A DNA stretch of 8,407 nucleotides from Succinivibrionaceae bacterium (GTDB lineage Bacteria; Pseudomonadota; Gammaproteobacteria; Enterobacterales; Succinivibrionaceae): positions 1 through 8,407 of the forward strand of contig DMTG01000007.1 in the NCBI GenBank assembly GCA_003477345.1, in the 5' to 3' direction. The position numbers were made by a program, and so were the translations under genes. This document shows, in pieces, positions 1 to 6,202 of this stretch. The notes beneath the pieces are model-generated. The model did not search any database. It saw only the letters and a list, made by a program, of their open reading frames with translations, and was not told where the DNA came from. Position 1 is the first letter of the stretch. Every line of letters begins with the position of its first letter.

Positions 1-765
1 TTCCAGAGAAAACACCAGTGCAGGGGCCTTTATGTCTGGATTCATGGCAATGTTTTCAACAATGTTCATGGCAAAGGAGGTTTTTCCTATGCCTGGGCGG
101 GCAGCGATAATGTTGAGAGTACCGCCCTGCAGACCGGATATCAGCTCATCTAGTTCATGAAACTGGGTTGGAACCCCGCGCATTTTGTTGTCACTTGCCG
201 CGCGTTCCTTGATATCTTTTATGGCTTCGATGGTAGTGGCTGTAATACCCTGCGGACCTGAGTTTTCTCTATGAGTGGATTCTGCCAGATTGAACAGCAT
301 ACCCATAGCTTCATCATAGATATCAGTATTGGACCTGCCCTCAGGAGATAATCCAAGATTTTTTATATGATCAGCTACTTTTATAAGGCGGCGGCGCTGC
401 GCAGAGTTTTTTATTTTTTCTGCAAGTTCATTTATAGAATAAACTGAGGCACTGACATTGGTGAGCGAATGAACGTACGCCTCTCCTCCAGCCTTGGCAA
501 GCTTGCCGGACTGTTCCAGATCTGTACAGATAAGGGTAGGAGTGAAGTCTTCTGATCCTCGCTCTGCACGCCTTAGAATCGCTTCAAAGATAATGCGGTT
601 CTTCTGTGAGAAAAAATCATCAGGATCAAATTTACCGGTGCTTTCTAAGAGATCAGCGAGCATGCTACCCTGAAGCATCAGAATTCCCAGCAGATTTTTC
701 TCGGCGTCCAGATAATGTGGAGGAACCTGTTTTAAAAATTCTTCGTTTGCGTCAACTTCGCTCAT
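1..765 (-). CDS. dnaB: Replicative DNA helicase DnaB, N-terminal part (partial)
   Basis: The reading frame starts at ATG 765 and runs 255 codons off the left edge without a stop. Residues about 14-115 match the DnaB N-terminal domain, opening with PPHYLDAEKNLLG, close to the usual 'PPHSxEAEQ' start. A linker follows, then the RecA-like ATPase domain beginning near residue 197 (GVPTQFHELDELISGLQGG). The Walker A motif ARPGIGKTS lies at 222-230, close to the ARPSMGKTT of Escherichia DnaB. The visible frame ends in VFSLE, just before the usual 'MS/MP' of the family. DnaB is the hexameric helicase that unwinds DNA at the replication fork. About half the usual 450-470 residues are present. The Shine-Dalgarno is weak (AAGATTAAT before ATG). 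Identification rests on motifs and overall similarity and is very secure. Confidence 0.96.
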   Translation of the reverse strand, partial: MSEVDANEEFLKQVPPHYLDAEKNLLGILMLQGSMLADLLESTGKFDPDDFFSQKNRIIFEAILRRAERGSEDFTPTLICTDLEQSGKLAKAGGEAYVHSLTNVSASVYSINELAEKIKNSAQRRRLIKVADHIKNLGLSPEGRSNTDIYDEAMGMLFNLAESTHRENSGPQGITATTIEAIKDIKERAASDNKMRGVPTQFHELDELISGLQGGTLNIIAARPGIGKTSFAMNIVENIAMNPDIKAPALVFSLE

Positions 766-825
766 TATTATTAATCTTAATATATAGTAAAAAACTGACT
801 GCACTGTGTTTTGCGCGTGAAGGAG

Positions 826-836
826 ATTATAGCACA
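826..836 (-). promoter_or_regulatory. Probable extended -10 promoter of dnaB
   Basis: On the minus strand this reads TGTGCTATAAT: a perfect TATAAT (826-831) preceded by a TGTGC stretch typical of extended -10 promoters. It lies about 60 bases before the dnaB ATG, giving a leader of roughly 50 bases. No good -35 box is seen at 17 bases, which is common when the extended -10 is present. Confidence 0.6.
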
Positions 837-986
837 GATGAGGTTTTTATATAATAAGTTTTTATAATATCCTGTTATAAAACAATTAATTGCTTTTGTG
901 GTATATCTATATAAAGAGTGCGCCAGTGCTCTAATAATTTGTAATGGACAGTCAGGTGTCCTGCAGTCTTAGTTATTTAGTTTTTT

Positions 987-1415
987 TCAAACGAGGCTGG
1001 CTGGTCTTGGCACTTCGGTGATCTTTATTTTGCTGGTAGGCGCATAGTTTATTTTATAGGCGACTCGTCCTACTATCTCAAAATCCGGGACATCTTTGAC
1101 ATATATAATTTCATCATTTTCGTCGTCTGAATCAAGATATATGTTGTCGTCCAGCATAATGTATCTGATAACGAATCTGTTATTCACTATACATATATAT
1201 ATGTCTCTGTTTTTGGGAATTTCGCCTCTGATGGCAATTACGGCGCTGCCTTTGGTAATCCCGAAGGTCTTTATTGCATCCGATTCTATTCTGAATACAA
1301 AATAATTAAACGGAAATGCACCGTACTTCAGACACCAGTCGAGTTTATCTATAGTTGTAACAGATAATGGGTCTATCTTTTCTGAAATGGTTTTGGTTGC
1401 GTGGAAGCCGAACAA
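987..1415 (-). CDS. UmuD'-like S24-family protein with a lost catalytic dyad
   Basis: This 142-residue protein aligns with Escherichia UmuD from its Gly25 onward. MFGFHATKTISEKIDPL here corresponds to CGFPSPAADYVEQRIDL there, and FRIESDAIKTFGITKG corresponds to VKASGDSMIDGGISDG. The catalytic Ser60 of UmuD falls on Ala47 (SDA for GDS). Lys97 falls on Arg84 (FVIRYIML for FTVKKLQL). The 37-residue spacing is identical, so the alignment is firm and the self-cleavage dyad is gone. The N-terminal arm removed in UmuD to UmuD' processing is also absent. The start is TTG 1415, supported by AAGGAA six bases upstream; the frame above it has no ATG, GTG or TTG before a TAA at 1449-1451. A tail of about 18 residues extends past the UmuD end. 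UmuD' pairs with UmuC to form translesion polymerase V, but no umuC lies next to this gene. Phage P1 HumD is a known naturally short UmuD' relative. Present function is unknown; a structural or regulatory role is inference. Confidence 0.82.
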   Translation of the reverse strand: MFGFHATKTISEKIDPLSVTTIDKLDWCLKYGAFPFNYFVFRIESDAIKTFGITKGSAVIAIRGEIPKNRDIYICIVNNRFVIRYIMLDDNIYLDSDDENDEIIYVKDVPDFEIVGRVAYKINYAPTSKIKITEVPRPASLV

Positions 1416-1878
1416 TGCTAATTCCTTGTGTATATAATATTTACAGATTTAAAAATGGCAGTTTTATATACCTCTGAGCTGATTATTATGATCAGTATCC
1501 TCTAGAACGATAATCTGCTGGAAACATTATTATGTAATTTTAAGGAGAATTCAATCTGCAGTTAAACAGAATAAATTATGCAGTACAGGAGGTTGTCCTA
1601 GACGGGGGAATTCCTCTTATTTATTTTTAAGTCACGATAATATTACTATCTAAATACGTAGATTTGTCTCTCTGTGTATCCATAATTCTAGATTGAACCG
1701 TAATTTTGTTATAAGTACGTAAATACCCATCATGTGCTTGCAGTAAGTCATATACTTGAGGCTGTTCTATATGGATAATTTATTAGATTTAACTTTACAG
1801 TATGTAATTAGATATTAAAGATTAGCAGATAACCAAACAAATAGAATTGAATATTATTTAAATATTACATTAATAAAA
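1416..1878. other. Long AT-rich non-coding region between umuD'-like gene and hns
   Basis: The region holds the divergent control sequences of the umuD'-like gene (minus) and hns (plus). Visible items are the AAGGAA ribosome site (1422-1427), an inverted repeat CTGAT/ATCAG with a 7-base spacer near 1480-1496, and a GC-richer patch around 1590-1615 with a GGAATTCC palindrome. A short frame, 1556-1630 plus strand, follows an AAGGAG site (1542-1547) by eight bases but would start with CTG and encode only 24 residues; I do not call it as a gene. No LexA box of the form CTGT-N8-ACAG was found. AT-rich tracts of this kind suit binding by H-NS itself, so autoregulation is a reasonable inference. Confidence 0.5.
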
Positions 1879-1906
1879 TTGATTATTTATTAATGTGTGC
1901 TATTAT
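1879..1906 (+). promoter_or_regulatory. Probable sigma-70 promoter of hns
   Basis: A -35 box TTGATT (1879-1884) and a -10 box TATTAT (1901-1906) are separated by 16 bases, with a TGTGC stretch just before the -10. The expected start site near 1913 leaves a leader of about 50 bases before the hns ATG. This also argues against translation starting at an upstream in-frame ATG at 1895, which lies inside the promoter. Confidence 0.62.
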
Positions 1907-1963
1907 ACGTTTATCCGTAAGACACAACGTCTAATTTTAATAACAATACAAAAAGGAATTACC

Positions 1964-2362
1964 ATGGATTTTTCAGAACTTTCTAATATTAGAATGCTTC
2001 GCGCTACCTTAAAAAAATCTAATGCAGACGCTGATGAAGTAGAAGGTATTATTAGCAAACTCACAACCATAAAATCTGAAATAGAAGAAGAAGTAAAAGC
2101 TAAGGAAGCTGCTATTCAGAAAAAACAGGAAGGAATCGAGCAGATTAAGAATATCATGAGTACTTATAGTATTACTACTGACGATCTGACCAAGGCCTTT
2201 GGTTCTGAATCCTCAAGAAAAGCCCGCAGCATGTCTCCTAAGTATAAGTATGTTGATTTGGCAGGTGTTGAGAGAACCTGGACTGGTCAGGGTAAACTGC
2301 CTAATGCTTTAAAACAGTTACTTGAGTCCAACGGAAAATCTAAAGAAGATTACCGTATATAA
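1964..2362 (+). CDS. hns: H-NS family nucleoid-associated DNA-binding protein
   Basis: H-NS proteins coat AT-rich DNA, bridge it and silence genes, often acquired ones. This 132-residue product has the family layout. An N-terminal helical oligomerisation region (1-65, starting MDFSELSNIRMLRATLKK) contains a charged coiled coil. A flexible linker follows (about 76-90), then a C-terminal DNA-binding domain (91-132) with YKYVDLAGVERTWTGQGKLP and ending GKSKEDYRI. Length is close to Escherichia H-NS (137). The minor-groove binding loop reads Q109-G110-K111 instead of the classical QGR, a conservative change that might alter affinity. The start is ATG 1964, with AAGGA (1953-1957) six bases upstream; the family's usual N-terminus begins here, not at the in-frame ATG 69 bases earlier. 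The gene stands alone, with its own promoter and terminator. Autorepression through the AT-rich upstream region is inferred from the family. Confidence 0.93.
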   Translation: MDFSELSNIRMLRATLKKSNADADEVEGIISKLTTIKSEIEEEVKAKEAAIQKKQEGIEQIKNIMSTYSITTDDLTKAFGSESSRKARSMSPKYKYVDLAGVERTWTGQGKLPNALKQLLESNGKSKEDYRI

Positions 2363-2386
2363 GCACCTTAAAAAAGATTTATCCGC

Positions 2387-2417
2387 AATGCCTTCTTGTC
2401 TAAGAAGGCATTTTTTT
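2387..2417 (+). terminator. Intrinsic terminator of hns
   Basis: Perfect arms ATGCCTTCTT (2388-2397) and AAGAAGGCAT (2402-2411) enclose a GTCT loop. One further A-T pair and a T-tract to 2417 follow. The hairpin sits 25 bases after the hns stop and is a textbook rho-independent terminator. The opposite strand lacks a comparable U-tract. Confidence 0.93.
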
Positions 2418-2497
2418 GCCGTGATATAAAGTATATGGTAACCGGGAAAGCCGATTTCTGATGGGAGTTTCTTAGTTAATTTAGAATAATGTATAGC

Positions 2498-2506
2498 TGA
2501 TATAAT
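2498..2506 (+). promoter_or_regulatory. Probable extended -10 promoter of ycjX-ycjF
   Basis: The sequence TGATATAAT has a perfect -10 hexamer with the TGn extension. No convincing -35 is present, and I see no sigma-54 site (TGGCAC-N5-TTGC), although ycjXF in Escherichia belongs to the sigma-54 phage shock regulon. The expected leader is about 85 bases and contains a hairpin. Confidence 0.5.
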
Positions 2507-2541
2507 ATAAGTAGGTAGCTGGTGCTATTTATCATATAATT

Positions 2542-2570
2542 GTCACAGTGACTGCGCAGTCAGCTTTTCT
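2542..2570 (+). promoter_or_regulatory. Leader hairpin, possible attenuator, before ycjX
   Basis: TGACTG (2549-2554) and CAGTCA (2557-2562) form a perfect inverted repeat, followed at once by GCTTTTCTTTT. This resembles an intrinsic terminator lying inside the ycjX leader. A competing pairing is possible: GTCA (2542-2545) with TGAC (2549-2552) would use the left arm of the terminator-like stem. It could equally be an operator palindrome or a second terminator blocking read-through. Confidence 0.4.
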
Positions 2571-2597
2571 TTTGTATTTTTTAACAGGATAGCTCTG

Positions 2598-3992
2598 ATG
2601 TTTGATAATCTCTTTGAAAATCTTACCGACTCCGTAACGGAAGGAGTCAATCGTATATTTGATAAGGAGATTAGAATTGGAGTAACCGGTTTGTCCAGAG
2701 GCGGTAAAACCGCTTTTATTACTTCTCTTGTAAATAATATTTTAAATTTCGGTAATGATGGTGTAGGGGATAGACTTGCTCGTTTTAATGAATATGAAAG
2801 CTCCGGCATCTATTATGGTGCAATTGCCCCCAATCACGATTTATCAGTGCCGGTTTTCCAATATCAGGAATGCTACGATGCATTAGTATCAGAAAATCCT
2901 CACTGGCCGATTCCTACAGATAATATTAGTGAAATCCGACTTGAGATTAAGTTTAAAGAAAACCGTTTTCTTATGCCGGGCAAAAGCCGCAGCCTGTTTT
3001 TAGATATCTGGGATTATCCTGGAGAATGGCTGATTGACCTTATGCTGCTCGAACTTTCCTATGAAGACTTCAGTTCGCTGATGAGAGATCAGGTCCACAA
3101 GCTTTCAGGCCTTATTGAACTGTCAGGCAGTCTTCTTGAATACGGTGCTGCCTTAAAACCAGGCGATCCTGTAGATGCAAGACAACTGAAGAAAGCCGTC
3201 GAACTTTATAATGCGTGGCTACTGCAGTGTAAACAACAGGGACTTTCTCTGATAATTCCCGGCCGTTTTGTGCTTCCAGGAAGTCTTGCCGGCGCACCAA
3301 TAATCGAATTTATCCCTTGGCTGTGGGCAAAGCCTGACAGCTGTCCTAAAGACTCGCTGTACAATGTAATGCGGCAGCGCTATGAATCCTACCGTCGGGA
3401 TATTGTGGAGAAGTTTTACCGCGAACTTTTTTCAAAGCTCGACCGACAGGTAATTCTTATAGACTGTTTTCAGGCTCTTCAGGGCGGCAGAGAAGCATTT
3501 GCCAACGTAAATGATACCTTCGGGGCACTGCTTAAGAACTTTAACTACGGTGACAACAACATTCTCAATAGAATTTTCAGCCCTAAAATAGATAAGGTTA
3601 TCTTTGCAGCTACCAAAGCTGACAGAATAACCTACGATGAAGAAAAGAATCTCCTGAGTCTTCTGAAATCTATGGTTACCTCGGCCTCCAGAGAAGTGCG
3701 AGGAGCAGGTTCGAACTGTCAGTACATGGTCCTGTCATCTATCGCATCTACTCAATGTCTGCAGATTGACTATCATGGCAGAAATACTCAGGTACTGACT
3801 ACAGGACGATCTGGAGACAGATATTTTTATCCAGGATCTATTCCTCCTGTCTGGTCGCAGGAGGCGATGGAGGAGTTTCAGCAGCATTTTATTAAGAGAG
3901 AACTGCCGCCGCCAGTAATGAAAGACGGTGATCTGATACCTAATCTTAATATGGATGTTATGCTCAGTTACCTATTAAAGGATAAGCTATGA
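2598..3992 (+). CDS. ycjX: YcjX family P-loop GTPase-like stress protein
   Basis: This 464-residue protein is a full-length YcjX (DUF463), the usual size for the family. The P-loop is TGLSRGGKTAFITS at 30-43, nearly identical to Escherichia TGLSRSGKTAFITS. The switch/Walker B region is LFLDIWDYPGEWL (133-145), with a DxxG-like DYPG at 139-142. PGRFVLPG (221-228) is a family signature, and FAATKAD (336-342) supplies the base-recognition TKxD motif. The start is ATG 2598, with AGGA (2586-2589) eight bases upstream. The gene overlaps ycjF by four bases (ATGA), so the two are translationally coupled. In Escherichia the pair lies beside the psp operon and is induced by envelope stress; the molecular role remains poorly defined. 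No pspA is present here, so the pair stands apart from its classical partners. Confidence 0.95.
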   Translation: MFDNLFENLTDSVTEGVNRIFDKEIRIGVTGLSRGGKTAFITSLVNNILNFGNDGVGDRLARFNEYESSGIYYGAIAPNHDLSVPVFQYQECYDALVSENPHWPIPTDNISEIRLEIKFKENRFLMPGKSRSLFLDIWDYPGEWLIDLMLLELSYEDFSSLMRDQVHKLSGLIELSGSLLEYGAALKPGDPVDARQLKKAVELYNAWLLQCKQQGLSLIIPGRFVLPGSLAGAPIIEFIPWLWAKPDSCPKDSLYNVMRQRYESYRRDIVEKFYRELFSKLDRQVILIDCFQALQGGREAFANVNDTFGALLKNFNYGDNNILNRIFSPKIDKVIFAATKADRITYDEEKNLLSLLKSMVTSASREVRGAGSNCQYMVLSSIASTQCLQIDYHGRNTQVLTTGRSGDRYFYPGSIPPVWSQEAMEEFQQHFIKRELPPPVMKDGDLIPNLNMDVMLSYLLKDKL

Positions 3993-5083
3993 GCTCATAC
4001 AAGCATGGTTTTGAAATTGACGATGACAGTCTGAATCCTGAATTAAGACAGACCTCGAAAACTGAACATAGTGAAACTATAGAAAAGCTGTCAAAGCGGG
4101 GTTTTGTGGTTGATGAGGATTCAGTACAGGTAAAAAAGCTGTCTGTTGCTGATGTAGAAAAGGAAGAGGTAACTACCGTTCCTGAAGACAGTGCTGACAG
4201 CAGCGATGACGGATCAGAATTGAGAACCCGTTTCTGGAGCAGTCCGCTGCTGTGGTTTTTATTTCTGGTTTTTGCTGTCGGCGGACTGCAGGTATATGAG
4301 CTTCTAAATTCTGCTTTCTCTCGAAGCTTAATAGCCGGCTGGTGCTGGACTTCGGGTATTTCCCTTGCAATGCTGCTGGTTCTTACAAGTGTTTTCAAGG
4401 AGCTGCGATCTGTCTGGCAACTAAGAAACACCGGCAGGATCCGCCAAAAATATAAAAAGATTCTGACTGAATGCAATGGTCAGGATGCGATAGATTTATG
4501 CAGAGAAATGTTCAGTCAGACCAAGGTGGTTTCGCAGGAGAGCTTTGACAGTTTCCTAAACAGGGTTCAGCCTAATTTTTCTCCAGAAGAGGTCTTTGAA
4601 ATATACAGCAGAACTATTCTGAAGGCACTCGATGAAAAAGCAAAAGCGGTTGTTATAAAAAGATCTCGAGAAAATGGCATAGTTGTGGCCCTAAGTCCTC
4701 TGGCCTGGCTGGATATGGCCTTCTCTCTGGCACGCTCTCTGCGTATGATAAGAGAAGTGGCGAATGTATATGGCTATCGCTGCGGACTGTGGGGACGGTT
4801 TGAACTCTATAGAAAAATTGTCAGAAACATTGTATTTATAGGTATTGCTGATCTTACTACCGATGCCATTACGGATGCATTAGGCGCCGAAACCTTTGCA
4901 AAGGTCAGTGTGGCAGCAGGACAGGGCATTGCTGCGGGAATTTATGCCAGCAGACTTGGCTATATGACCATTAAAGCCGTGCGTCCACTTCCTATAAATA
5001 AAAAGGTTTTAACGCTGGCAGAGTTAAGAAGAGATCTTGTGACAGGATCATTAAAGATTCTGGGCGGTTCTTCTAAGAAATAA
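3989..5083 (+). CDS. ycjF: YcjF family inner-membrane protein (DUF697)
   Basis: The 364-residue protein begins with an acidic, hydrophilic, probably disordered segment (1-80), the usual YcjF design. Two transmembrane helices follow, at about 84-106 and 113-136. A soluble helical linker leads to a C-terminal DUF697-like domain (about 215-345), with SPLAWLDMAFSLARSLRMI and small-residue stretches such as AGQGIAAGIYASRLG that may touch the membrane. The start is ATG 3989, sharing ATGA with the ycjX stop, with AAGGA (3978-3982) six bases upstream. Tight coupling to ycjX suggests that the two proteins act together at the inner membrane, with YcjF anchoring the P-loop partner; this is inference from gene order and family distribution. 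Start, length and topology all look normal. Confidence 0.92.
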   Translation: MSSYKHGFEIDDDSLNPELRQTSKTEHSETIEKLSKRGFVVDEDSVQVKKLSVADVEKEEVTTVPEDSADSSDDGSELRTRFWSSPLLWFLFLVFAVGGLQVYELLNSAFSRSLIAGWCWTSGISLAMLLVLTSVFKELRSVWQLRNTGRIRQKYKKILTECNGQDAIDLCREMFSQTKVVSQESFDSFLNRVQPNFSPEEVFEIYSRTILKALDEKAKAVVIKRSRENGIVVALSPLAWLDMAFSLARSLRMIREVANVYGYRCGLWGRFELYRKIVRNIVFIGIADLTTDAITDALGAETFAKVSVAAGQGIAAGIYASRLGYMTIKAVRPLPINKKVLTLAELRRDLVTGSLKILGGSSKK

Positions 5084-5122
5084 TATTCTAAACATAACTG
5101 TATGTTATAGGCAGAATATTAT
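5080..5122. repeat. Two-part hairpin overlapping the ycjF stop codon
   Basis: Ten-base arms ATAATATTCT (5080-5089) and AGAATATTAT (5113-5122) are perfectly complementary. Inside them, after symmetric 4-base internal loops, ATAAC (5094-5098) pairs with GTTAT (5104-5108). The outer arm contains the ycjF stop codon. There is no T-tract after it, so it is not a classical terminator; it may protect the mRNA 3' end. Confidence 0.55.
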
Positions 5123-5338
5123 GTCATCTATACGCTAATCATATCTAAAATAAAAGTGTGTATCACGGCAGATATTGCATCTGGTTTTATAAGATCGGGT
5201 GTAAATACAGTAGTTTGCCTGTTTTTAGTCAGCCTTCTGCCGAGTCTTTGATAAGCAAATAATTCTATTTATTTTCTAAAGCCATTCCATAAGCATTATT
5301 TATTATGTAGAACAGATAATTATAATTAAGCTGGGATC

Positions 5339-5410
5339 TTATAAAGCTGTAACATAATCATCGGTATTTATTCTTTGATAATTATTTTCAAAGTCTCTTG
5401 TAGACGTCAT
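5339..5410 (-). CDS. Candidate 23-residue small ORF (uncertain)
   Basis: ATG 5410 is preceded by AAGGA with six bases of spacing. The surrounding 12 bases, ACAAGGAATTAG, are identical to the ribosome site of the umuD'-like gene and close to that of hns (AAAGGAATTACC). The product is hydrophilic (begins MTSTRDFENNYQRINTDD). The same frame is open upstream to about 5518, so it could also be the end of a decayed longer gene. A perfect TATAAT lies about 65 bases upstream on the minus strand. I recognise no family. Chance occurrence in AT-rich DNA is possible. Confidence 0.25.
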   Translation of the reverse strand: MTSTRDFENNYQRINTDDYVTAL

Positions 5411-5474
5411 TCTAATTCCTTGTAATCTTCCATGTAAGTCAAAAAGCACTCTAATCTGACTGATTATCTGCTGA

Positions 5475-5480
5475 ATTATA
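5475..5480 (-). promoter_or_regulatory. Possible -10 box for a minus-strand transcript
   Basis: TATAAT reads on the minus strand here, divergent from ahpC. No -35 with correct spacing is evident: a TTGCAA lies only 14 bases away. It could drive the tiny ORF at 5339-5410 or a small RNA. Perfect TATAAT also occurs by chance in sequence this AT-rich. Confidence 0.22.
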
Positions 5481-5550
5481 AATAAAAAATCTTGTTGCAA
5501 AAATTTATTAACATTATTGCCTTATAAATAAAAATCACGTAAGCTAATCT

Positions 5551-5590
5551 CAGTTAGTTATAGGTAACTGATTATTTAATAATAATCAGT
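5551..5590 (+). promoter_or_regulatory. ahpC leader with overlapping, mutually exclusive hairpins
   Basis: ACTGATTATT (5567-5576) and AATAATCAGT (5581-5590) form a perfect 10-bp stem with a TAAT loop, ending 18 bases before the ribosome site. CAGTTA (5551-5556) can instead pair with TAACTG (5565-5570), which overlaps the first stem arm. The two folds cannot coexist on one RNA. This could be an mRNA switch or stabiliser, or on DNA a palindromic operator for a dimeric regulator. No regulator is identified from the sequence. Confidence 0.4.
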
Positions 5591-5620
5591 AACTCAATTT
5601 ATAATTCAGGTGGAAATAAT

Positions 5621-6202
5621 ATGTCTCTTATCAATAAAGAATTATCAGATTTCAAAGTAACCGTATATCAGAAAGAGAATGCTCAGTCAGCCGGCGCTTT
5701 CAAGCCTCTTAGCAAAGCTGATCTGATGGGCAAGTGGTCAGTGCTGTTTTTCTATCCTGCTGATTTCACTTTCGTATGCCCAACCGAGCTTGAAGATCTT
5801 CAGTTACAGTATGAAAACTTCAAGAAGATCGGCTGTGAAATCTACTCTGTATCCTGCGATACTCACTTTGTTCACAAAGCCTGGCACGAAAGCTCAGAGA
5901 AGGTCGGCACCATTACCTATCCTATGATTGGTGATCCTACCGGTACTCTGGCTCGCGATGTTGATGCCTATATTGAAGACGTCGGCATGGCAGAAAGAGG
6001 AACCTACATCATAAATCCTGAAGGAAAGATTGCAGCTTATGAAGTAAGTGCAGGCAATGTAGGCCGTAATGCCGAGGAACTTTTAAGAAAGGTTCAGGCT
6101 CTGCAGTTTGTTCACGAGCATGGTGACGAGGTATGTCCTGCTAAATGGCAGCCAGGTGCAAAGACCTTAAAGCCAACCTTCGATCTCGTAGGTAAACTCT
6201 AA
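5621..6202 (+). CDS. ahpC: Alkyl hydroperoxide reductase AhpC (typical 2-Cys peroxiredoxin)
   Basis: AhpC reduces hydrogen peroxide, organic peroxides and peroxynitrite in the cytoplasm and is recycled by a flavin disulfide reductase. The 193-residue protein has the PxxxTxxC active site (P46, T50, peroxidatic C53 in PADFTFVCPTE) and the resolving cysteine C172 in EVCPAKW. Other family features are GDPTGTLARDV, AERGTYIINPEG with the active-site-region Arg126, and the C-terminal WQPGAKTLKP. It is about six residues longer than Escherichia AhpC (187), with the extra length near the N-terminus. The start is ATG 5621, with AGGTGG (5608-5613) seven bases upstream. The downstream reductase begins 21 bases after the stop, so the two formed an operon. 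Because that reductase is disrupted, AhpC must rely on another electron donor or be impaired (inference). Confidence 0.96.
   Translation: MSLINKELSDFKVTVYQKENAQSAGAFKPLSKADLMGKWSVLFFYPADFTFVCPTELEDLQLQYENFKKIGCEIYSVSCDTHFVHKAWHESSEKVGTITYPMIGDPTGTLARDVDAYIEDVGMAERGTYIINPEGKIAAYEVSAGNVGRNAEELLRKVQALQFVHEHGDEVCPAKWQPGAKTLKPTFDLVGKL

Larger units (their letters stand above)
5123..5550. other. Intergenic region between ycjF and ahpC
   Basis: The region is AT-rich. It holds the 3' hairpin of ycjF at its left edge, a weak CAGAT/ATCTG hairpin near 5168-5182, and a candidate tiny minus-strand ORF (5339-5410). I see no tRNA, no clear terminator with a T-tract and no larger gene. The ahpC promoter should lie in roughly 5480-5550. 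A TATAAA (near 5523-5528) is the best -10 but lacks a good -35, which would suit an activator-dependent promoter. Confidence 0.45.

Noticed and set aside
606..854. An 82-codon plus-strand frame opposite the start of dnaB
   Set aside because: It overlaps the well-conserved DnaB N-terminal domain and its promoter on the other strand, and its product resembles nothing known.
1421..1446. Possible LexA box upstream of the umuD'-like gene
   Set aside because: CTGT occurs, followed by AT-rich sequence and then CACA, but the spacing and second half do not fit CTGT-N8-ACAG.
1660..1722. Repeated TACGTA motifs upstream of hns
   Set aside because: Only two short copies with poorly matching flanks; no regular spacing and no sign of a CRISPR or iteron array.
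1895..1963. In-frame upstream ATG that would lengthen H-NS by 23 residues
   Set aside because: It lies within the promoter, has no ribosome site, and the added residues do not resemble the H-NS N-terminus. ATG 1964 has a well-spaced AAGGA.
3964..4476. A 170-codon open frame on the minus strand opposite ycjF
   Set aside because: It is antisense to a clearly coding, conserved protein, is serine-rich low-complexity, and has no recognisable domain.
5168..5188. Short CAGAT/ATCTG hairpin followed by TTTTA as a terminator for ycjF
   Set aside because: The stem has only five weak pairs and the T-run is short; not convincing.
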